DNA from: UBA12465 sp964500975
Lineage (GTDB): Bacteria > Patescibacteriota > Patescibacteriia > Patescibacteriales > UBA12465
DNA: 64,000 nt
Direction: 5' to 3'
NCBI GenBank assembly: GCA_964500975.1
Contig: CAZCQW010000007.1
Span: forward strand, 15,245 to 79,244
The notes under the pieces: generated by a model
The model's input: only the letters and a program-made list of their open reading frames with translations
Told to the model about the DNA's origin: nothing
Database searches by the model: none
Shown here: in pieces, positions 51,132 through 58,896 of the stretch
Numbering within the stretch: the first letter of the stretch is position 1
Layout of the letters: every line of letters starts with the position of its first letter
Made by a program: the position numbers and the translations under genes

Positions 51132-51728
51132 ATGAATATTTTTGAGAAATCAATTGATGAAATTTCTAGCCTTAGCGATCTAGAACTAGTTAATTTAACC
51201 CTGGCCAACCAGGATAATTTTGTGTATTTAGTTGATCGCTATAAAGGTAAATTATCTAGCTATATAAAAAGATTAACTAATGTCAATAATGAGGATATTG
51301 AAGATATTCTTCAGGAAGTGTTCATCAAAGTTTATTTAAATTTAAATGATTTTAATAAGGATTTAAAATTTTCTTCCTGGATTTATAGAATAACTCATAA
51401 TCAGGTAATTAGTGGTCACCGCAAGATTAAAGCTAGGCCGGAGGGCTATTCGGTCGTAATTGATGATCAACTTGCCAATAGTTTAGCGGTAGAGATAGAT
51501 ATAAAAGGTCAGGTTGATAGTAAGATTTTGCAAAAAACTATTAGTTTGGTTTTGTCAAAAATTGACTCTAAATATCGTGATGTTTTGATTTTGAAATTTC
51601 TAGAAGAGAAGAGCTATCAGGAAATTTCGGATATTTTAAAAAAGCCATTAGGCACTGTAGCCTCTTTAATGAATAAGGCCAAACAAGAATTTAAATTAGA
51701 GTTGGAAAAACAAAATTTTAAAATTTAA
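51132..51728 (+). CDS. ECF-type RNA polymerase sigma factor
   Basis: A 198-residue sigma70-family protein with only regions 2 and 4. Region 2: FVYLVDRYKGKLSSYIKRL, EDIEDILQEVFIKVYLNL and KFSSWIYRITHNQVISGHRK. Region 4: LSKIDSKYRDVLILKFLEE, then the helix-turn-helix YQEISDILKKPLGTVASLMN. It directs polymerase to a special promoter set, typically for envelope stress. It is followed after 3 nt by a membrane protein that may act as its regulator. The same two-box promoter motif stands before this gene and before both exported-protein genes downstream. Confidence 0.92.
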   Translation: MNIFEKSIDEISSLSDLELVNLTLANQDNFVYLVDRYKGKLSSYIKRLTNVNNEDIEDILQEVFIKVYLNLNDFNKDLKFSSWIYRITHNQVISGHRKIKARPEGYSVVIDDQLANSLAVEIDIKGQVDSKILQKTISLVLSKIDSKYRDVLILKFLEEKSYQEISDILKKPLGTVASLMNKAKQEFKLELEKQNFKI

Positions 51729-51731
51729 TAT

Positions 51732-52529
51732 ATGTTAGATAAGAATAATGCTAGTTTTGAAAACAAACTACTAAATAAAATTAAAGATGGTAATATTTGC
51801 CCAAAGCCCCGTTGGCAGTTTTTGCTTAAGAATTATATTGTTTGGTTGGCTGGAATATCGTCGCTACTAATCGGTTCGGCAGCTTTTTCGGTAATGATAT
51901 ACTTATTTAAATTTAATGATTGGGAAATATACGAGCAAACTAGAAAAACTTTTTTGGAGTTTTTTGTATTAACGCTACCTTATTTTTGGTTAGTTTTCTT
52001 GGCTATATTTGTTCTGATTATTTCTTATAATTTTAAACATACTAAAAGTGGCTATCGTTATTCTAGCGTTATATTAATTGGTGGTTCGGTCGGACTAAGT
52101 ATTATCTTCGGAACTATCTTTTATTTTGCTGGTTTAGGAGAAAAATTAGATAATATTTTAGGAAGACAGATGCCTTTTTATGATCAGGTAATTAATCGTC
52201 ATGTAGATTTTTGGTCAAGGCCAAATGAAGGTAGATTGTCGGGCATAGTAATTGAAAGAAGCGATGATTATAACTTTGTTATAATTGATAGAGGCGAAGA
52301 AATTTGGTCGGTTGATACAAGCTTCGCCAAGCCATATCCAAGAGAAATGGTTAGTGTTGGTCAGCCTATTAGAATTATTGGTAAAGAATCAGAGGTTAAT
52401 AAGTTTAGTGCGGATGTAATTTTGCCAGTTAATGCGGGGCGAGGTTTTTTTAAACGCTTTGAAGGTCGCAGACCGCCAATGCCAATGATAATGAAGGGGG
52501 AAAATTTTTCTCAAGATTTTGTTAGATAA
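51732..52529 (+). CDS. Membrane protein coupled to ECF sigma factor (possible anti-sigma)
   Basis: A 265-residue protein: about 30 cytoplasmic residues, three membrane segments (about 32-55, 75-98 and 112-135) and an extracytoplasmic C-terminal domain (about 140-250). That domain has strands LSGIVIERSDDYNFVIID, EIWSVD and PIRIIGKESEVNKFSADVI, suggesting an OB-like barrel. The stop-start spacing to the sigma gene is 3 nt, so they are co-expressed, the usual arrangement for an anti-sigma factor. No zinc anti-sigma motif is seen, and the N-terminus is short for one, so the role is inference. Confidence 0.7.
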   Translation: MLDKNNASFENKLLNKIKDGNICPKPRWQFLLKNYIVWLAGISSLLIGSAAFSVMIYLFKFNDWEIYEQTRKTFLEFFVLTLPYFWLVFLAIFVLIISYNFKHTKSGYRYSSVILIGGSVGLSIIFGTIFYFAGLGEKLDNILGRQMPFYDQVINRHVDFWSRPNEGRLSGIVIERSDDYNFVIIDRGEEIWSVDTSFAKPYPREMVSVGQPIRIIGKESEVNKFSADVILPVNAGRGFFKRFEGRRPPMPMIMKGENFSQDFVR

Positions 52530-52543
52530 TAAATTAACAAGTA

Positions 52544-52567
52544 AAAGAAAATATTTTTTTATGCGTA
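52544..52567 (+). promoter_or_regulatory. Candidate ECF sigma promoter, upstream of gene 52626
   Basis: AAAGAAAAT (52544-52552), 9 nt, TGCGTA (52562-52567), then TTATAAAA. TGCGTA ends 58 nt before the ATG, the same distance as for the copy at 53101. Confidence 0.5.
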
Positions 52568-52625
52568 TTATAAAATGAAGGGTGTTTGAGATCTCGCCCA
52601 AACTAATAAATTAATTATTCATTTT

Positions 52626-53057
52626 ATGAAAAACAAAAAAATGTTATTACCAGCTATTGCAACTTTGATCGCTGGTGTAGGAATAATCGGTTTAACGCAA
52701 ACTTCTTTAGCGGCAGGTATGAATAAAAAAACTGATAGAGCGAGTTCTTCTTCTGAAGTAAGAGCGAATAGACAAGGCCAGGGAGTGGGCCAAGAAAATC
52801 GAGCTCTTAATGAAGCTGACAGGTTAAAAAGACAGACCGCGGTTCAAACAGCAATTACTGCCAATGATTATAGTGCTTGGGTGACGGCAGTTGGTTCAAG
52901 TAGTCCAATCGCATCAAAAATAACCAAAGATAATTTTTATAAATTAGTTCAAGCTCATAATTTAAGACAACAAGCCGATTCTCTAATGAAAGAATTAGGA
53001 ATTACTCAGGAACGTGGTCAAGGAAGGGGATTGGGTTTAGGACATGTTAGTAAGTAA
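52626..53057 (+). CDS. Small exported protein of ECF locus
   Basis: A 143-residue protein with a signal peptide (about 1-30, ending SLAAG). The mature part is charged and helical: RLKRQTAVQTAITANDYSAW, then PIASKITKDNFYKLVQAH and a QADSLMKELGI helix, ending in a Gly/Gln/Arg-rich tail. The helical Arg/Gln pattern resembles small periplasmic stress proteins in layout, but I cannot assign a family. It has its own candidate ECF promoter and terminator. Confidence 0.7.
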   Translation: MKNKKMLLPAIATLIAGVGIIGLTQTSLAAGMNKKTDRASSSSEVRANRQGQGVGQENRALNEADRLKRQTAVQTAITANDYSAWVTAVGSSSPIASKITKDNFYKLVQAHNLRQQADSLMKELGITQERGQGRGLGLGHVSK

Positions 53058-53070
53058 AGTTGAGAAATAT

Positions 53071-53099
53071 AAACAGCCTCTTTTTTGAGGCTGTTTTTT
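53071..53099 (+). terminator. Rho-independent terminator
   Basis: AACAGCCTC / GAGGCTGTT perfect stem with T6 loop, then TTTTG. It separates 52626 from 53183. Confidence 0.85.
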
Positions 53100-53100
53100 G

Positions 53101-53124
53101 AAGAAAAATATATTTAAATGCGTA
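53101..53124 (+). promoter_or_regulatory. Candidate ECF sigma promoter, upstream of lipoprotein-MacAB genes
   Basis: AAGAAAAAT (53101-53109), 9 nt, TGCGTA (53119-53124), then TTTAATTT. It lies directly after a terminator, so it would drive 53183 and the MacAB-like genes. Confidence 0.5.
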
Positions 53125-53157
53125 TTTAATTTATAGGATATAATTAATATTAAAATA

Positions 53158-53182
53158 TCCGCCTTAGGCGAAGAAAACAAAT
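53158..53182 (+). repeat. CCGCC/GGCG mini-hairpin with AAACAAAT tail, copy 3
   Basis: TCCGCC (53158-53163), loop TTA, GGCGAA (53167-53172), then GAAAACAAAT abutting the ATG at 53183. One mismatch weakens the stem compared with copy 2. Confidence 0.5.
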
Positions 53183-53821
53183 ATGAAAAGAAAACTATTT
53201 TTTCCTTTATTAATTGTTGGTATATTGGTGCTTGTTTCTGCTTGTAGCAGTACAGCTAAATCAAATAACACCAAGACTGCTTCCAGTAATCAAAACACTG
53301 TATCGCAAAATGGTAGCGAAACGAGAGGTCGCGTGCCAGATTTTGGTCAACCTAAAAGACAAGCCGATATTCGGGGTGTTGTAAAATCTATTACTGGAAA
53401 TGAAGTGGCAATTTTAAAAATGGATATAAACTCTGGCGGTAGACAAGCTAGTTCAACAGAACAAAAAAATAATTCTGAAAATTCAAAAAATTCTCCGAGC
53501 GTTTCATTAAGCGGAGCCGGTGTTCCTGGGTCTAGAGGTGGAAGAATGGGTGGTATGGGTGGTCCAGGAGGCCCAGGCGGAGAATCAACGACTGATAGAG
53601 TAGCCATGCTTGAAGAATTAAAAAAGATGAGTACAGGCGAAGATAAAGTTATTATTCCCGTTGGAATTCAAATGCTTAAAACAAGTTCTAATGCCGAAAC
53701 TAATAAGAGAGAAATGGTAGAAGCGACCCTAGAAGATATTAAGTCTGATAAAATGATTACTATTTGGTTAAATAATAGCGTTACCGATAAAAAGGTAGCT
53801 GAGTTCATTCTTATTAATTAA
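53183..53821 (+). CDS. Lipoprotein of ECF-MacAB locus
   Basis: A 212-residue protein. Lipoprotein signal with lipobox VSAC near residue 21; a Ser/Asn-rich linker; a strand region ADIRGVVKSITGNEVAILKMDI; a Gly/Met-rich low-complexity stretch (about 115-135, GGRMGGMGGPGG); and a C-terminal strand region (VIIPVGIQMLKT.., MITIWLNNS). The N- and C-terminal strand blocks could form one small barrel like the domain in the 51732 protein. It precedes the MacA-like gene by 7 nt, so it probably works with the exporter. Confidence 0.75.
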   Translation: MKRKLFFPLLIVGILVLVSACSSTAKSNNTKTASSNQNTVSQNGSETRGRVPDFGQPKRQADIRGVVKSITGNEVAILKMDINSGGRQASSTEQKNNSENSKNSPSVSLSGAGVPGSRGGRMGGMGGPGGPGGESTTDRVAMLEELKKMSTGEDKVIIPVGIQMLKTSSNAETNKREMVEATLEDIKSDKMITIWLNNSVTDKKVAEFILIN

Positions 53822-53828
53822 TAAAATT

Positions 53829-55700
53829 ATGGCGCAGTCTATTCTCGAGGAAAGTAAAAAAGCTAAAAAAAGTTTTTTTAGCATAATTTTTAGTAAGAAG
53901 TTTTTAATAATTTTTGTCGTCGTCGCTTTAATTGGTGGTGGTACATATTATTATTTTACTAAAAATACCCAAAGCAAAACCTCCGCTGTTCAATTGAAAA
54001 AATATTCAGTTAAAAAAGAAGATTTAAAAATTTCCGTTAGCTCAAGTGGGAAGGTTGTTGCCAAAGACGGAGTAGAGCTTTCTTTTCCGGTTTCTGGAAA
54101 TTTAGAAGTAAATAATGTTTACGTTAAAGAGGGGGACAAGATTAAAAAAGGCGATAAGATTGCTTCGGTTAAAACAGAAAGTTTAGCTTTTGAGCTTCGT
54201 AGTGCTTATAATAATTATCAATCAGCCCTATCTAGTTATAATGATAAAATTGCCGCGGCGACAGATAGCGAAAAAAATAAATCAAAGGCAATCATTGATC
54301 AAGCTCAAGTTTCTCTTGACCAGGCAAAAATTAGTTTAGAGCAGACTAAATCAAATTCAGTTCAGAGTATTTCTAACGCCGAAATTGCCATCAAGACAGC
54401 TGAAAGTAATTTAAAATTAAATAGTAATATTAGCGACAGTGAAATTGTTCATAATGCTTATCTAAGTTTAATGAATACTTTGAAATCTATTAATATTGCC
54501 TTAAGTAAGCAACTCAGAGATTCGGATGGCATTATCGGTGTTGATGATAAAAATGTTAACAGTGAATTTAAAATCGGCTTAGGAGCGATGGATTCCTCTT
54601 CTTTAAATTATTCTCAAGACACATATTTAAGTACAAAAATTTTACGACTCCAATTAGACTCTATTGTCTCGACACTTAATAGTAATAGCACAAATAGTGA
54701 TATTGATGCAGCCGCCATTAAAGCAGGCCAAGTCCTTTCGTCAATGCAAGCCCATCTTCAGTACATGCAAAGATTATTAGATAATACGATTACGTTTAAT
54801 GGTCTTACGCAGTCTAAGTTAGATGGTTTTAAATCTACAATAAACTCTAATCAGTCTAGCGCGATTTCGGCTGTAAATAGTTTAAATAGCGGAACCCAGT
54901 CCGTTGATAATGCTAAAAGTAGTTTAAGTCAATTTCAAACTGCCTATAATAAAGCAGTTAATGATTTAGAGACTACTAAAAATCAGGCCACTCAAAATAT
55001 TAAGAATTCAGAAATCTCCCTCAAGTCTCGTGAAATTTCTTTGACTCAAGCTAAAAGTGATTATGCTGATTTAATTGCTCCCGCCAAGGAAGCTGATTTA
55101 GCTTCAGCTCGCGCTCAATTAACTTCAGCTGCCATTTCAGTTGATAGGGCAAAATATAATATGGAACAAGCAACTTTAACTTCACCAATCGATGGTGTAG
55201 TGGCTATGCTTAATTATAAAAAGGGCGATATTATTTTAGACACTAGTACCTCTAAAAATGTCGCGACAATTATTAATAACGATACACTTTATATTGAAGT
55301 TAATGTTGAAGAAGCTGATATCAGTAAATTAAAAGTTGGCGAGAAAGCAACAGTTACTTTTGATGCCGTTGATGGTGTTAAGCTAACCGGAGAAGTTAGT
55401 TTTATCTCTTTAACATCTACTACAAGCTCAAATGGCATTGTTACCTATCTCGTTAGAGTTATTTTAGTCAATACTAATAAGGAGCAAATAAGAGAGGGAA
55501 TGACGGCTTCTTTAGAGTTTATCACGTCTGAAGCTCCTGGGGTTTTATCTGTTCCTGTTCAAGCTGTTCGCAATATTGGCGGGAAACCATCGGTCGTCAT
55601 GAATGACAATAGTGTTCGTAATGTGATAACTGGATTCACGGACGGGAAAAAAGTTGAAGTTACTAGTGGCTTGGTAGCTGATGAAATAATTGTTTATTAG
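53829..55700 (+). CDS. MacA/HlyD-like periplasmic adaptor
   Basis: A 623-residue adaptor of an ABC exporter. An N-terminal membrane helix (about 25-42) is followed by a lipoyl half-motif (VSFPVSGNLEV-type, VKEGDKIKKGDKIASVKT), a very long coiled-coil hairpin (about 115-440; MacA is usually near 370 residues in total, so this hairpin is longer), the second lipoyl half (TLTSPIDGVVAMLNYKKGD) and beta-barrel domains. In a single-membrane cell the long hairpin could span a thick wall. It is operonic with the ATPase and permease genes. Confidence 0.88.
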   Translation: MAQSILEESKKAKKSFFSIIFSKKFLIIFVVVALIGGGTYYYFTKNTQSKTSAVQLKKYSVKKEDLKISVSSSGKVVAKDGVELSFPVSGNLEVNNVYVKEGDKIKKGDKIASVKTESLAFELRSAYNNYQSALSSYNDKIAAATDSEKNKSKAIIDQAQVSLDQAKISLEQTKSNSVQSISNAEIAIKTAESNLKLNSNISDSEIVHNAYLSLMNTLKSINIALSKQLRDSDGIIGVDDKNVNSEFKIGLGAMDSSSLNYSQDTYLSTKILRLQLDSIVSTLNSNSTNSDIDAAAIKAGQVLSSMQAHLQYMQRLLDNTITFNGLTQSKLDGFKSTINSNQSSAISAVNSLNSGTQSVDNAKSSLSQFQTAYNKAVNDLETTKNQATQNIKNSEISLKSREISLTQAKSDYADLIAPAKEADLASARAQLTSAAISVDRAKYNMEQATLTSPIDGVVAMLNYKKGDIILDTSTSKNVATIINNDTLYIEVNVEEADISKLKVGEKATVTFDAVDGVKLTGEVSFISLTSTTSSNGIVTYLVRVILVNTNKEQIREGMTASLEFITSEAPGVLSVPVQAVRNIGGKPSVVMNDNSVRNVITGFTDGKKVEVTSGLVADEIIVY

Positions 55701-55701
55701 T

Positions 55702-56409
55702 ATGGATAAATTAGCAATTAAATTAGAGAAGGCCTATAAGTCATATTACTTGGCTAATGGTGAAGAAATACCTGTTCTTAAAGGTATTGATTTGGAAATT
55801 AAGAAAGGCGAGTTCGTTGCGATTATGGGTGAGTCCGGCGGCGGAAAAACAACGTTACTTAATATTATTGGCTGTCTTCATCCCTTGAGTAAAGGAAATT
55901 ATTTTTTAGACGGTGAAAATATTGGCGGCGTTAAAGATGACTTTACGCTTGCCTTCATTCGTAATAAAAAAATGGGTTTTATTTTTCAGCAGTTTAATTT
56001 GTTCTCTAGGTTTTCGGCTTTGAAAAATGTTGCTTTGCCGGCGCTATATGCAGGGACATCGGCCGATGAAAGAGAGACTAAGGCGCGTGAGCTTTTAGCT
56101 TCAGTCGGTTTAACTGAAAGAGCTAATCATAAACCAACTGAACTCTCGGGTGGACAACAACAAAGAGTGGCGATTTGTCGTTCTTTGATTAATGATCCAG
56201 AAATTATTTTAGCCGATGAACCAACCGGAGCACTTGATTCTAAATCGGGAATTGAAGTAATGAATATTTTCACAAAATTTAAAAATCAAGGGAGAACGGT
56301 TGTTATGGTAACCCATACAACCGAAGTTGCGAAATACGCGGACAGAATTATTTATTTACGCGATGGTCAGGTTTTAGATAATAATTATAAATTGAAAGAT
56401 AATTTTTAA
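55702..56409 (+). CDS. MacB-type ABC transporter ATPase
   Basis: About 235 residues from the ATG at 55702. Walker A GESGGGKTT, Q-loop FQQFNLFSRFSALKNV, signature LSGGQQQRVAICRSL, Walker B IILADEPTGALD and the H-loop VTHTTEVAKYA are all present. This is the LolD/MacB subfamily whose permeases work by mechanotransmission rather than classical transport. It overlaps nothing functional and ends 2 nt before the permease gene. Confidence 0.92.
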   Translation: MDKLAIKLEKAYKSYYLANGEEIPVLKGIDLEIKKGEFVAIMGESGGGKTTLLNIIGCLHPLSKGNYFLDGENIGGVKDDFTLAFIRNKKMGFIFQQFNLFSRFSALKNVALPALYAGTSADERETKARELLASVGLTERANHKPTELSGGQQQRVAICRSLINDPEIILADEPTGALDSKSGIEVMNIFTKFKNQGRTVVMVTHTTEVAKYADRIIYLRDGQVLDNNYKLKDNF

Positions 56410-56411
56410 AT

Positions 56412-57611
56412 ATGATTTGGGAAATTATAAAAATGTCATTTGAGTCATTGCTTTCAAAGAAAACCAGAACCTTTTTATCAATGTTAGGAATTATTATTGG
56501 CGTGGCGACAGTCATTGCTGTTTTTGCCGTTGGGAAAGGGGCTCAGGATTCGGTTAATGCCCAGTTCCAAAATCTAAGTGCAAATTCAATTTTAATAATG
56601 CCAAACCGTGGTGGGCGTGGTTTTACTAGTAGTTCTAAATTAAGCACCAATGACGCGAAATTATTATTAGAAGCCGAACATATTTCTTCCGCGACGGGAG
56701 CTATCCAGGGAACGGTTAGTGTCTCGTATGGCTCAGTTGATAAAAGTTATGGTGTAGTTGGCGCGGATCAAAATTTTATTAGTTTATCAAATTTAAAAAT
56801 AGATTCGGGTAGAGAATTAAGCACAGAAGATATTGATAATAAAGCTAATGTGGCGGTTGTTGGGAGCACAGTTGTGTCTGATTTATTTTCAGGTGAAACA
56901 AATATTATTGGCAGTGTAATTACAGTTGGCGGTAAGAAAGTTGAAGTGGTTGGCGTTTTAAAAAAGCTTGGTTCAAGAGTAGGAATGATTTCAGTTGATG
57001 AAGCAATTATTATTCCGAGCACAACGGCTGAAAAAAGTATTCTTGGTTCTCGGGGTCAAGTAATGATTACAAGCACGGTTGATGATGTTAGTAATACTAG
57101 TTTAGCAACTACTAGTATTACCTCTATTTTAAGAGAAGAGCACAAACTTAAATCCAACCAAGAGGATGATTTTAGAATAATGGATGCGGGCAGCATGGTT
57201 TCCGCCGCACAGGAATCAGCCAAAACGCTATCAACTCTTTTGACTGCAATTGCGGCCATTACTTTACTTGTCTCGGGAATTGGCATTATGAATGTTATGT
57301 TTGTGACTGTGGCTGAGAGAACAAAGGAAATTGGTATCGCTAAAGCGATTGGTGGAAAGCAAAGCGATATTTTAATGCAGTTTTTATTAGAATCAATTAT
57401 CTTGTCTATGGTTGGTGGAATCATTGGCATGATTATTGGCCAAGCAGCTATTCCGATTATCTCCTATTTTAATATTATGACCGTATCATCCTCTTTGACT
57501 GGTCCAGTTCTAGGTTTCTCTTTTTCAGTTTTAGTCGGTGTTTTCTTTGGTTTTTACCCCGCCTTTAAAGCCAGTAGACTTGACCCAGTTGATGCTTTAA
57601 GAAGTGAATAG
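56412..57611 (+). CDS. MacB/FtsX-type ABC permease
   Basis: A 399-residue protein with a first membrane helix (about 20-42), a large extracytoplasmic domain (about 50-270) and three C-terminal helices (about 280-305, 325-350 and 365-390). The motifs KTRTFLSMLGIIIGVATVIA, TVAERTKEIGIAKAIGGKQ and FFGFYPAFKASRLDPVDALR are typical of MacB permeases. With 53829 and 55702 it forms a tripartite-style exporter; cargo unknown. A terminator follows directly. Confidence 0.92.
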   Translation: MIWEIIKMSFESLLSKKTRTFLSMLGIIIGVATVIAVFAVGKGAQDSVNAQFQNLSANSILIMPNRGGRGFTSSSKLSTNDAKLLLEAEHISSATGAIQGTVSVSYGSVDKSYGVVGADQNFISLSNLKIDSGRELSTEDIDNKANVAVVGSTVVSDLFSGETNIIGSVITVGGKKVEVVGVLKKLGSRVGMISVDEAIIIPSTTAEKSILGSRGQVMITSTVDDVSNTSLATTSITSILREEHKLKSNQEDDFRIMDAGSMVSAAQESAKTLSTLLTAIAAITLLVSGIGIMNVMFVTVAERTKEIGIAKAIGGKQSDILMQFLLESIILSMVGGIIGMIIGQAAIPIISYFNIMTVSSSLTGPVLGFSFSVLVGVFFGFYPAFKASRLDPVDALRSE

Positions 57612-57630
57612 AAAAATTATTTGTTCTTAA

Positions 57631-57656
57631 AAGACGACTATTTAGTCGTCTTTTTG
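57631..57656 (+). terminator. Rho-independent terminator of MacAB operon
   Basis: AAGACGACTA / TAGTCGTCTT perfect stem with a 2-nt loop, then T-run. Confidence 0.85.
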
Positions 57657-57701
57657 TTTTAAAAATGCTATTATATATGTAGTCTAAAAATTTAAAAACA
57701 T

Positions 57702-58184
57702 ATGAAATTAAAATTTAAAAACATTATTTTATTATTGGTCTCAGTTGGCACTCCTTTATTCGTCGGCTTCCTGGGCTCACTACTTACAACTCCAAGTATA
57801 GATACTTGGTATCAAACTTTAAATAAGCCCTCGTTTAATCCACCAAATTGGATTTTTGGTCCAGTCTGGACAACCCTGTTTATTTTAATGGGAATAGCCA
57901 TATTTTTAGTTATAAAAAAGGGAACGGGTGGTAAATATTTTAAAGCCGCTTGTTTAAGTTTTGGTGCTCAATTATTCCTTAATATTTATTGGTCATTTTT
58001 GTTTTTCTTTGTGCATGAACCATCGTTGGCTTTTTGGGGAATTATTTCCTTAATGTCTATGATTATTGTTAATTTTTATTATTTTTATCAAATAAAAAAG
58101 AGTGCAGCCTACTTATTAATTCCTTATATTGCCTGGGTTTCATTTGCAAGTATTTTGAATTATTTTATTTGGATTCTTAATTAA
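57702..58184 (+). CDS. TspO/MBR family protein
   Basis: A 160-residue protein with five membrane helices. TWYQTLNKPSFNPPNWIFGP and VWTTLFILMGIAIFLV are the family signature; the NIYWSFLFFFVHEPSLAF and later aromatic helices complete it. TspO proteins bind porphyrins and respond to oxygen or stress; no tetrapyrrole genes are visible here. ATG preceded by AAACAT, no clear ribosome site. Followed by the SdpI-like gene after 29 nt. Confidence 0.9.
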   Translation: MKLKFKNIILLLVSVGTPLFVGFLGSLLTTPSIDTWYQTLNKPSFNPPNWIFGPVWTTLFILMGIAIFLVIKKGTGGKYFKAACLSFGAQLFLNIYWSFLFFFVHEPSLAFWGIISLMSMIIVNFYYFYQIKKSAAYLLIPYIAWVSFASILNYFIWILN

Positions 58185-58213
58185 ATTTTTTTCATAAATT
58201 TTTTAGGAAGAAT

Positions 58214-58888
58214 ATGTCTAGCCCAATCAAAATTAATTTTAAAACTGAATGGTTCTCGATTAGTTTAATATTGATTAGCTTTGTTCTGGCTGTTTATTTT
58301 TTACAAAATTTTCCCATTCTTGTTCCTTCTCACTGGAATATTAACGGGGAAGTAGATTCTTATAGCGGCCCTTTGGCAGCTGCTTTCTTGGTCCCTGTTT
58401 TAATGGTTGTTATGTATATTTCTTTTTTATTAATGCCTTATTTTGACCCCAAAAAAGATCAGTATATTAACTTTGCTCCTGTTTATCATAAGTTTAAAGA
58501 ACTTATTTTGAGTTTCTTGTTTATTTTATATTTAATGACCGGCTTAAATGGCTTGGGATATAAAATAAATATCGGCATGTATGTCCCTTTGATGATAGGT
58601 GTGATGTTTATCGTTATCGGTTTATTGCTAAAAAAAATTAAGATGAATTGGTTCCTAGGCTTTCGCACTCCATGGACTATGTCTTCAGAAAAAGTTTGGG
58701 ATAAGACAAATAAATTAGGAAGTCAAATTATGATGATTTCAGGTGTATTGATGGCGAGCACCGGCTTCATTTCTAACACCTTTAAAATCATCATGTTTAT
58801 TTTAGCTATCTTGTTATTGGTATTTGTTTTGCCAGTCTATTCTTATTTTCTATATCGTAGGGAAATGAAGGAGAAGGTCAAAAAATAA
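58214..58888 (+). CDS. SdpI-family membrane protein with DUF1648 domain
   Basis: A 224-residue protein with about six membrane helices. The N-terminal half has VPSHWNINGEVDSYSG (DUF1648) and the C-terminal half has KMNWFLGFRTPWTMSSEKVWDKTN (SdpI, PF13630). SdpI of Bacillus gives immunity to a killing peptide; here the role is unknown. An AGGA upstream of the ATG is one of the few Shine-Dalgarno-like sequences in the window. It ends 8 nt before rarA. Confidence 0.85.
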   Translation: MSSPIKINFKTEWFSISLILISFVLAVYFLQNFPILVPSHWNINGEVDSYSGPLAAAFLVPVLMVVMYISFLLMPYFDPKKDQYINFAPVYHKFKELILSFLFILYLMTGLNGLGYKINIGMYVPLMIGVMFIVIGLLLKKIKMNWFLGFRTPWTMSSEKVWDKTNKLGSQIMMISGVLMASTGFISNTFKIIMFILAILLLVFVLPVYSYFLYRREMKEKVKK

Positions 58889-58896
58889 TAAGTTTT

